Shown here piece after piece: positions 56,594-64,000 of a DNA stretch of 64,000 nucleotides (positions within the stretch are counted from its first letter, which is position 1; each line of letters starts with the position of its first letter). Source of the stretch: Leishmania donovani (Eukaryota; Euglenozoa; Kinetoplastea; Trypanosomatida; Trypanosomatidae); the NCBI RefSeq assembly GCF_000227135.1, contig NC_018254.1, forward strand, positions 709,446 to 773,445, given 5' to 3'. The notes beneath the pieces were generated by a model that saw only the letters and a list, made by a program, of their open reading frames with translations, searched no databases and was not told the origin of the DNA. The position numbers were made by a program, and so were the translations under genes.

Positions 56594-58266
56594 GATGTAT
56601 GTCAGGCACTCAATGTGCTCTGTCTGTGTGTGTGTATGTGTGGAGGGGGTAGGGTCGGGGGAAAGTCAAGGGGGTTGGGAGACTAGAGAGCACTGGAGCT
56701 GATAAGAGGATGTTCAGAAGAACAGAAGACGGAACTACAACGCACATCGGTGGAAGGAAGAAAAGGGCGGGAAGCTTCAGTGTGGAGACAGCGGGTTCAG
56801 ATCACCAAAGGGGTGAGAGAAGAGGGGAAGAGGGAGGAGCAGCCGTTCCCTCTTCAGAAGTCATCCGTCACTGCCGTCGTTGATTAATCCTTTTTTTTTA
56901 CCCCTCTCTCTGTCCTCTCGTGCCGCCGACCCCCCCCCTCAGCTGTTGCATCGCGTGCCGTGTTGTCATCGCCAATGGAATGCGCTGTGTATATGAGCGC
57001 GTGTGGTTCAGGGGTGTGGCAAGAGAGGCGGCAGCCGTGGTTCCCTTTTGATAGGTGAGCACGTCGCATGATGCGTCGCGCCTCCTCCTCCTCCTTCGTC
57101 TTTTAGTGAACATTCGTTGTTGGCTCGCATGTCTGCGCATGTCGCTTGCGTAGCTCCTGCTGACCCCCTCCCCCACCTTCTCAGGTGTCTCGAACATCGT
57201 TTTGTATAGATAAAGCCTTGCGTGCAGCACGACATGGAGCTGCACGGGCCACCACTGAAAAACGTGAAGCGCGTGGGAAGCACGACGGCGAGTCTCAATG
57301 TCGCACACACACGCGCACGCACACACACAAAGTCTTCGCATCGAATAGGTACAAGAAGAGGAGAGGAAAAGACGGGGCCGAAGCGGTGGCCGGAAAGAGC
57401 ATCAACGACACCATCGTTAAACTGAAAATAAGGCCAACACACAGCACGCAAGCACCGCGCCAACGGTGGTGTGCGCACCACAGAAGGAAGAAGCGAATCA
57501 ACGAAGGAAGAAAAAAGGCAACGTACCCGTACACACACACAAGCGTATTTGCATACTTACACCTCCACACGCGACACATACACACAGACTTGCAAAAGTA
57601 AGAGAGAAAGGACAACGGTTGCGGCGATGCAGAAGGAAAGCGGGGGAGAACGGCGGCAGTGGCACAGGTAGGTGGCGGTACCACGGATGGGAGTCGAGAA
57701 TCGGAGAGAGGGTGAGAGGGTGAGAGTGAGAAGCGGGGGGGGGGTGAGGAAGGGCGGATGATAGGGGAAGGGTTGCGGCAGACACAGTGCGCATGCACAC
57801 GCTCACATACACACGGCCGCGTCAGCGGTGTCGGGTATCTCTGAGGAAGTAGAACGGTGCGATGGCAACTAATGATTTGGGAGGGTGAAACCCCTGCGCG
57901 AGCCTCAACATGTGCCTCATGGCTCTGCCTCTCTGCCTCTCTCTCTCGTTCGTGCGTGCGTCGGTCGCGAAGCGCCTAACCGAGTGGCGCAAGAGCAGGG
58001 AAGAGGAGGAAGAGAAAAAGCAATTGCAGCTCACCGCCAACACGACTACCACAACGCCGCCACCTACCGCGGTGGCAGGGGAGGCAGGCAGCGGAGTCGG
58101 CAGCAACAGGAGGAGAGCGCGCACAGACACAGACACACGTTCAATCACACATGCGCGCACCCGCACACGCGCTCGCATGGGAGATAGAGAGAGGGTTGGA
58201 GTTGCAAGACAACCACAGAAATCGAGCACCCACTACCGACAGGGAGTGGGAAGTGGGGTCTCCATC
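56594..58266. other. Intergenic region between CRK9 and the 259-aa gene
   Basis: 1.7 kb with no credible ORF. (CA)n runs occur at about 57303-57329, with further CA stretches near 57530-57545. It should contain the CRK9 3' UTR. Confidence 0.5.
57303..57329. repeat. (CA)n-rich microsatellite
   Basis: A CA run interrupted by CG dinucleotides in the CRK9 3' flank. Confidence 0.85.
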
Positions 58267-61143
58267 TCACTCATCTCGGTCTTGGTTCGCGAGGAACCGT
58301 GCTTGTCGCCCCACTCGCTCCGTCTCCGCATCACTGTCGTCGTCGTCTTCGACCTGGTCGCGCGTGCTGCGGCGCGTGTGCAGCTGCAGCCGTTGCTCCT
58401 CTTCGTCCTCCTCTGCGAGGTCTCCATCGCTGCCGCTGTAGTCACGGGTACTGATGGCTTGCTGGTATCCGCCACCAACAGTGTCGCTCACGAAAACGCT
58501 ACGGCTGCCTCCAAGGAACGTATCCGGTGAGGCGCTCGCAAGCGGCGACGCAGCAGTTGCGCCTTCAGACGCTGATGAAACGGCTGCGACAGTCGCCTCC
58601 ACTCCGCTGGGAATGTCTGCCACATGCTGCATAGCTGGTGGTACGCTCGCAGAAGACGGCCGTCCAGTTGTACTTGGTGCCATATGTGTTGCCGTGGAAG
58701 GGCAACCCTGAGACCCCCGGCTCCCAGGCTGATCACGCCGATCCTCGGGAACAAGTGCTGCGGAAGGCGCGGCATTACCAACAGCAATGGCAGCGTCCAT
58801 CCACGGCATAGGCCTCATCAGCTCTGCTGGCGCGCATGGCAGCGGTTCCTCCTTGAAGAATGGGTGCTGCAGCGCCTCGGCAGCAGATGGGCGGCGGCGC
58901 GGGTTCCACTGCAGCACCGACGCGAGCAGATCCACCCCGCTTTCAGGCAATAGCGCGCCCTCCGCTGCCACCGGAACATCGCCGTGTGCTACGGTGGGGA
59001 GGACAGCGCCACGTTGGAAGAGGCTCGCCAGCCGCGACGTGCGGTTCCAGCGCGGCAGCGACTGCATCATTGTCTTCGTCTGGGGAAGGTGATACAAGCC
59101 CGGGAACGACTCCTCCGTCGGAATGCCTAGCACCTCACACACAGCCAGGAGGTGGTGACTGTCGGTCGAGGCGTGGAAAAGAGGACGTCGCAGGAAGAGC
59201 TCGGCGAAGATGCACCCGACCGACCAGACGTCCATTTTGTGAGAATAGTCGACGACACCAAAATGCAGCTCCGGCGCGCGATACATGAGCGTCACAACGG
59301 TGGGGGTGAGCGCCTGGCCTTCACGGTAGAGGCGACCAAGGCCGAAGTCGCACACCTTCACGTAGCCATCCTCGCCAAGCAGTACGTTCGACGTCTTCAG
59401 GTCGCGGTGGAGAATGCGGCTGTCGTGCAGAAACGCCACGGCACGCAAGATCTGGTACACGATGGACTTGGCGCGTGCCACGTAGCTCGCCGCCGCCTGC
59501 GGATGCGCGTTGCGTGGCGTGATGTGGAAGTACGGCACCTGTGCACTCGCGTGAGTAGACTTGCAGTCGTCGCCGTCGCCGTAGAGCTCTGCTGCAGTCG
59601 CGTACCGCCGCATGTAACTCCCCAGGTCGTAGGGGCAGTAGTCCATTACAAGGAAGACGTCCTTCGCCTTGCTTGCAGCGCCAACGGCGGCCAGCGGACG
59701 TGTGGCAGCAGCGTCCTGAGCAGCGCCTTTCTCACCTTTAGTTTGAGCTTGCGTGGCGGGCCGGGCCTCTTCCCGCTGCGGCAGTGGCTCTTCGGCGTTG
59801 TCGATCTTCGCCTTCTTCGCTAAGTTTTGCCCCGCTGTGTCCTCCGCCGTGGAGCGAAGCCGGCGAAGGGCGCGATCGCACTCCGCAGCCTCCTCTGCGT
59901 GCTGCTCGGTTGATGGCGACTCCGACGACAACGACGACGACGACGATGGCGACTCCGACGATGAGGAGGAGGGCGAGCACGATTTGGGTGGTGATGCCAG
60001 GCGGCGCGGGACCGGCGTCGGGTCTAGCAAGACGAGCTCCAGTGCGCCCATGATGTTGGGATGCTGCAACCGCAGCAGTAGATCGATCTCTCGCATCAAG
60101 TATGGCGGAAGCCCAACCTGCGAGTCCTCTAGCCACATCTTTTTTATGTGTTTCAGAGCATATGTGCGCACGTGCCCTGGCGGTGCAGCGGCTGACGAAG
60201 CGGCTGAGCCCGGTCGAGTCACGCGGTGGCGAGATTGTTGCCGATGCTGCCGCTCGTAGTCCGCCGTGGTGACGGCGCGGAAGACGACGCCGTACACACC
60301 CTGCGAGATGCGGCCGACTCGAGTGTAGTAGTTCACATCCCTGCAGATGGGTCGAACGGCGCCGGAGACATCGACGCGGGCCACGGCGCAGGCAGTATTG
60401 TATGCTGCATCGGCAAACAAGGAAGCGCTAGATGGGCGAAGAGAAGAGACCGGCGCGCCAGCAGCAGTAGCAGTGCCGGTGGCGGTGATGGATGGCACGC
60501 TCTCCACTGCCGCTTTCTGGGGCATCTGCGGAGGCCCTTGCGCTGCCAGCACCTCTCGCATACGCACGACAGCCTTCGCCACCACAATAGACTGGCTCTC
60601 CTTCCCGCTGCTGTCGCGGCCGGCGCCCGGGATCTCTGCCGAAGCACTGCTCAATGCACTCACGTCACGGGTATCGCCCCCAGTGGCGTCAATGCTGTTT
60701 ACCGCCTCCGTCATCATGGGCACCACGGCACCATTAAGGCCTCCGGAAGCGGCAGCGGCAACAGTTGACGTTGAGCCGTGCTGTTGATTGCTGAGGAGCG
60801 CGTTCAGAACTGGTACGACCATGTCGCATGTGAAGGGCACACAGAGCGGATCCTTTGCGTTGTCACGGTACTCAAGCCGCGCCGAGGATGGAGAGGCGAA
60901 CACGGGCGGCGGGGCCGGCACCGTCACACCTGTCAGCAACGACGACGACACGACGCCGCCGCCACCCGCGGTATCCGCGTCAGCGGCGCTCGACACGGGT
61001 GCGTCTCTGATCGCTGCGTTTGCAGCAGGGACAGTGGCGGTCGCGTTGGTCACTGCTGGTGGAGCGGCGGCAGCGGCGGCAGCAGCGGCAGCCTTTTCCT
61101 GCCGCACCTTCCGCATACGCTCCAAGAGCGAGTTGACCTGCAT
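58267..61143 (-). CDS. CRK9: cdc2-related kinase CRK9
   Basis: 958 aa. Residues 1-270 are a disordered Ala/Ser-rich extension. The kinase domain spans ~274-764: glycine loop GRISQGVYGVV (277-287), ALK with Lys331, GLPPYLMREIDLL in place of PSTAIRE (Glu352), HRDLKTSN (579-586), DFG (599-601), T-loop ALTPTVVTLMYRAPE with Thr613 at the activating position, and DVWSVGCIF. A ~120-residue acidic Ser/Glu-rich insert (~373-495) splits the N-lobe and a smaller one lies at ~511-550. The core is closest to CDK10/11-type kinases. Trypanosome CRK9, with a large N-lobe insert, partners a specific cyclin and is needed for RNA polymerase II CTD phosphorylation and spliced-leader trans-splicing; location near TRYS and MRE11 supports the assignment. 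All catalytic residues are present. The start ATG lies 130 nt below a strong acceptor at 61273-61274. Confidence 0.85.
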   Translation of the reverse strand: MQVNSLLERMRKVRQEKAAAAAAAAAAPPAVTNATATVPAANAAIRDAPVSSAADADTAGGGGVVSSSLLTGVTVPAPPPVFASPSSARLEYRDNAKDPLCVPFTCDMVVPVLNALLSNQQHGSTSTVAAAASGGLNGAVVPMMTEAVNSIDATGGDTRDVSALSSASAEIPGAGRDSSGKESQSIVVAKAVVRMREVLAAQGPPQMPQKAAVESVPSITATGTATAAGAPVSSLRPSSASLFADAAYNTACAVARVDVSGAVRPICRDVNYYTRVGRISQGVYGVVFRAVTTADYERQHRQQSRHRVTRPGSAASSAAAPPGHVRTYALKHIKKMWLEDSQVGLPPYLMREIDLLLRLQHPNIMGALELVLLDPTPVPRRLASPPKSCSPSSSSSESPSSSSSLSSESPSTEQHAEEAAECDRALRRLRSTAEDTAGQNLAKKAKIDNAEEPLPQREEARPATQAQTKGEKGAAQDAAATRPLAAVGAASKAKDVFLVMDYCPYDLGSYMRRYATAAELYGDGDDCKSTHASAQVPYFHITPRNAHPQAAASYVARAKSIVYQILRAVAFLHDSRILHRDLKTSNVLLGEDGYVKVCDFGLGRLYREGQALTPTVVTLMYRAPELHFGVVDYSHKMDVWSVGCIFAELFLRRPLFHASTDSHHLLAVCEVLGIPTEESFPGLYHLPQTKTMMQSLPRWNRTSRLASLFQRGAVLPTVAHGDVPVAAEGALLPESGVDLLASVLQWNPRRRPSAAEALQHPFFKEEPLPCAPAELMRPMPWMDAAIAVGNAAPSAALVPEDRRDQPGSRGSQGCPSTATHMAPSTTGRPSSASVPPAMQHVADIPSGVEATVAAVSSASEGATAASPLASASPDTFLGGSRSVFVSDTVGGGYQQAISTRDYSGSDGDLAEEDEEEQRLQLHTRRSTRDQVEDDDDSDAETERVGRQARFLANQDRDE

Positions 61144-62281
61144 GGCGTTGTTCGCGGTGCGCTCTACGTATGAGTGCGACTACACGTGGTGCTTTCCGCC
61201 GCAAGTTGTTTTTAGCTCTTATTCTTGTCTTCTCGTCTTCCGTCAGCGCATGCGGAGCCGCGGCTACGAAACCTATAATACAAGGAAAAAAGAGGTCACA
61301 GAGATGTGGCACACCGATGGAGGGTGCGCGCTGCCACTCCATGAAGGGTGCAGTACACAGCACCACGGGGGGCCGTGGTTCGCATGTGTGGGCGAGGGGA
61401 GCAGAGGACAAAGAAGAATGAGGGCAGTATGGTGAGGAGGGCGGTGCAGACGATGGGCGCTTGTAAGAGAGACAGGCGAAGACGCCCACACACGCGCACG
61501 CGAGCAAGCATGTAAGCATTACATTAGCAGCACTGCCCGCTGGCTAGAAGGGTTTCATGCCCTCTCGTCCTGGCTGCAGAGGGGCTTCGTTCAACACCTC
61601 CTCTTCCCTCACTGTCAGCCACTCGTCCCATGTCTTCAGAGCTGAACCGTGCATAGTCACCTGCTGGCGCACGCGGCCGTGCGTTCATTTTCTTGTTGTT
61701 TTTCACGTTACCCCAGCCTACTTTTGTGGTTGGGGGAGGGAGGGGCGATGCAGTGTAACGCAAGAGATGCGTGCACACACCCGCACACGCAAGAGCGAAC
61801 AAGTACATCTATCAGCACAAGGACTGGGGTACACAAGGAAAAGGGTGCGCAAGTGATGGGTTAGGGCACTGATGGCGGCAAGGTACACATCAAGACGAAA
61901 GGCATGTGCGCGTATATATACATCGATGTGTCTGTTCTCCCGCCTGCAGGTGGTCAGAGAAGCGCCCCGTTACTGCGATACGGGAGGAAGACACGTGAGA
62001 TAGAGAGAGACACCCGCACTCACTTTCCCGGCAGCCACGACCACACGCAGAGAGGGAGAGAGAGTTCGCCACACTCGCACGAATAGACTGGGGCTCTCTT
62101 GTGCACGTATGCAGAGAACAACAATGATGAACGGCAAAGAAACAAAAAGGGGAGGTAAACCTCAGCGCAGCGCCACACCAAAAATGCGCACGACAGCAGA
62201 GCTGTGGGCACACACATACACGCACACAGACACGCGAGCATACACAAGCACCCACAGCAGCAGTGTAGACTCGCCTTCCTA
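61144..62281. other. Intergenic region between the AK7-like gene and CRK9
   Basis: 1.1 kb without a credible gene; it holds the CRK9 acceptor and the presumed 3' UTR of the AK7-like gene, with (CA)n stretches near 62210-62230. Confidence 0.5.
61273..61300 (-). promoter_or_regulatory. Candidate trans-splice acceptor of CRK9
   Basis: The minus strand reads a pyrimidine run (complement of ~61282-61296), then TTATAG with the AG at 61274-61273. A two-codon upstream ORF (ATG at 61251) lies between it and the CRK9 start. Confidence 0.55.
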
Positions 62282-64000
62282 CTAAAGCGTCACGCGGCGG
62301 CGACGCTCGAAGAGGGCGTCAGCGAGCGTGGAGACTGGGTCGTTTGGTCGCATGCGCACCACGTCCGTCATGACAGGAGTCAGATTCGGCAGCACGTACT
62401 TCATCAAGTACGTCTCCACCGGTAGTTCCAGCATCTCCACCGTGTCAGGGCTGCTCTCGACGATCTGCAGACGACGCAGGGAGGCCAACTCGTGCAGGAT
62501 CTGGGACGCCTCGGCCTCAGAGCAAGCGGTAAGTCTCGTCTGCCGCTCCTCCTCCCCCGCAGCAACAGTAGCAGCTGCGTCTGAGATGCTGCCAGCGGCT
62601 TCTTTCAAAGCAGCGTCGGCTGGTGTTTCAGATGCTGTCGCGACATCCACTTGACCTGCTGGTGCCGCGGCGTCCGCCAGGAGCGGCGGGGCCGTCTTGG
62701 CGCTCGTGTCCGATACCCCGTCCGTTTCGGTGGATGCTGCTGGAGCCGCCGTAGCCTTAGTCGTAGCCGCAGCTGTGGGCTCTCGGCGCACGGGTGCAAT
62801 ACGTGCGCATAGATCCTGCGCAAGAGCCGCGAGAGATGCAGCCGGCGGTGGTGTGCGCCGCGACGTGGCGCGGCTGTGACGAGGACACCGGGCGTGCGCT
62901 GAGGGAGAAGGAGCCTGGCTGAGAAGTAACGGGGACTGCGGGGCCGCGGCGCCGGTCCAGCAGAGCGGTGCGAGCCGCATCAGCGCCACCGGCAGCTTGG
63001 CATCCACCAACGCGGATCCGCACTCATCACCGCATGTGCGGTTTGCAACCATGTGTGCGTCCATGCCGACCCCCGCCGCCCTCGCTTCATCTTGCGCCTT
63101 CCGCTCGCTCGCCGCGCACCAGCATGCTTTCACCTCCTCCGTGCTCAGCACCGGCATCGGCATGAAGTGCATCTGCGCCGTGCGGGTTGTCGGGGGAGCC
63201 TCCATAGTAGTTACAGCGACGCCGTCCGCGTCCTCACCGTCAGCGGCATCATCACTAGTGCTAAGGGGAACGATAACCCGCGCGTGCTGCACACCCAGCG
63301 CGGGTGTCGTCGTGATGGCGCTGAGCCACGACAGCAGCGACTGGGTCGGAGGAGAAGTGGCGGTGTGATGATCCATGTACCATTCCAGCTGCGCAACGTA
63401 TGGGGTGGTGTGCAGCGAGGCGCGAAGCGCCGCAAGCGCCGCCTCTGCCGACCCTATGGCAGCCGCACCCTGCGCGGAGGGTGCCGCACCGCTCTGAGAC
63501 GTCGATGATGCCTGCTGCTCGGCAGCCACAACCAGGTTTGTCTGTAGCGCATCCATCGTGGCGCGCAAAACAGCCGGGTCGGCCTGGAGCGCCACGACAT
63601 GATCTACGAAGAGAGACTCATCCACAGGCTCTATTACGGTCTCCGTGTCGCCGCTGGCGGCCACCCCCTCCGTCAAATCGTCCATCGACTCCACCTCACC
63701 GACGGCGCTGTTGCAACCTGCCGGACCGCGGCCACGGCGATGAGCGCGCTCCAGCGCCAGCAGCTCCTCCTCCTCCATGTTGGCAATATCAGGCAGAGGA
63801 AAATCCGCATCGATGGGGGCTAGAACCCCGTCGTCCTCGCCGTCCGCGTCACTTGAGTCTTCCGCAGCGTGGTCATCAGAGCGTGCCAGCAGCGGGGCGA
63901 GAGCGCGTTGGCGGCGCAGCTCGGCATCCTCGAGTTCCGCCCCATTTGCGCGGAAGCATAAGACGGCCTGCGCTAGCGTCTGCGGAAAGTCACTGAGGAT
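62282..64000 (-). CDS. Adenylate-kinase-7-like protein with C-terminal Dpy-30 motif, 5' end outside the window
   Basis: The frame is open from the stop at 62282 to the window edge, showing the last 572 residues. The first visible residues, ILSDFPQTLAQA, resemble the adenylate kinase DGFPRTxxQA motif, and FVDHVVALQADPAVLRATM further on resembles the later AK strand-helix. The C-terminal ~47 residues (YLMKYVLPNLTPVM, then RPNDPVSTLADALFERR) match the Dpy-30 docking motif and most resemble the tail of AK7, an axonemal adenylate kinase. An Ala/Ser/Thr-rich linker of ~250 residues separates the parts. AK7-like proteins balance ATP, ADP and AMP in cilia and dock through Dpy-30 to RIIa-like partners; a flagellar location is inferred. 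The Arg of FPRT is Gln here, so the kinase part may be weak or inactive. The P-loop is not in view. Confidence 0.72.
   Translation of the reverse strand: MLSDFPQTLAQAVLCFRANGAELEDAELRRQRALAPLLARSDDHAAEDSSDADGEDDGVLAPIDADFPLPDIANMEEEELLALERAHRRGRGPAGCNSAVGEVESMDDLTEGVAASGDTETVIEPVDESLFVDHVVALQADPAVLRATMDALQTNLVVAAEQQASSTSQSGAAPSAQGAAAIGSAEAALAALRASLHTTPYVAQLEWYMDHHTATSPPTQSLLSWLSAITTTPALGVQHARVIVPLSTSDDAADGEDADGVAVTTMEAPPTTRTAQMHFMPMPVLSTEEVKACWCAASERKAQDEARAAGVGMDAHMVANRTCGDECGSALVDAKLPVALMRLAPLCWTGAAAPQSPLLLSQAPSPSAHARCPRHSRATSRRTPPPAASLAALAQDLCARIAPVRREPTAAATTKATAAPAASTETDGVSDTSAKTAPPLLADAAAPAGQVDVATASETPADAALKEAAGSISDAAATVAAGEEERQTRLTACSEAEASQILHELASLRRLQIVESSPDTVEMLELPVETYLMKYVLPNLTPVMTDVVRMRPNDPVSTLADALFERRRRVTL

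Noticed and set aside
1..64000. CRISPR arrays, insertion sequences, rRNA or tRNA genes
   Set aside because: No regularly spaced direct repeats, transposase-like ORFs or recognisable RNA-gene sequence were seen on either strand.

Overview
The window is nuclear DNA from a trypanosomatid, most probably Leishmania or a close relative. The evidence is a GC-rich genome of long intronless ORFs, all on the minus strand and separated by 0.7-4.3 kb spacers rich in (TG/CA)n, (TA)n and polypyrimidine tracts. It also carries kinetoplastid-specific genes: trypanothione synthetase, a glycosomal-type ATP-dependent PEPCK, a paraflagellar-rod-family protein and the CDK CRK9. Gene content and order match the region of Leishmania chromosome 27 (syntenic to T. 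brucei chromosome 2) that holds PEPCK, NUP-1, TRYS, MRE11 and CRK9; this match is recalled, not searched. There is no strand switch, so the whole window looks like one piece of a polycistronic transcription unit running from high to low coordinates. No bacterial-type promoters or operators are expected; processing would be by trans-splicing and polyadenylation.

From low to high coordinate (reverse of transcription): the 5' end of PEPCK (1-219); a ~2040-aa coiled-coil protein with an identical internal repeat, likely the lamina protein NUP-1 (2517-8627); a YchF/OLA1-type P-loop NTPase with a basic leader (9601-10719); a 1724-aa dual-specificity phosphatase with an N-myristoylation-type start and a gelsolin-like tail (11504-16678); a paraflagellar-rod-like protein with a C-terminal SH3 domain (18867-21206); an unknown 864-aa protein; trypanothione synthetase (27498-29456), with a striking palindrome in its presumed 3' UTR; an unknown 672-aa protein; MRE11 (32901-35477); a 1273-aa probably mitochondrial protein; a TVP23-family Golgi protein; a small protein with four CX9C motifs; a 1276-aa polytopic membrane protein; a 4.3 kb gene-free gap; a four-TM membrane protein; a 259-aa basic protein that may be axonemal; the kinase CRK9; and the 3' part of an adenylate-kinase-7-like protein with a Dpy-30 motif, cut by the window edge.

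The genes do not form one pathway, as is normal for trypanosomatid transcription units. Themes are redox and energy metabolism (PEPCK, TRYS), nuclear structure and genome maintenance (NUP-1, MRE11), RNA processing (CRK9), flagellum (PFR-like, AK7/Dpy-30-like, possibly the 259-aa protein) and mitochondrion (YchF-like, CX9C protein, 1273-aa protein). The most interesting signals are the perfect 44-bp palindrome inside a ~90-nt inverted repeat downstream of TRYS, the identical ~440-bp repeats in NUP-1, the apparent His-to-Asn change at a metal-ligand position of MRE11, the phosphatase/gelsolin fusion with a myristoylation signal, and the eight-cysteine CX9C protein.
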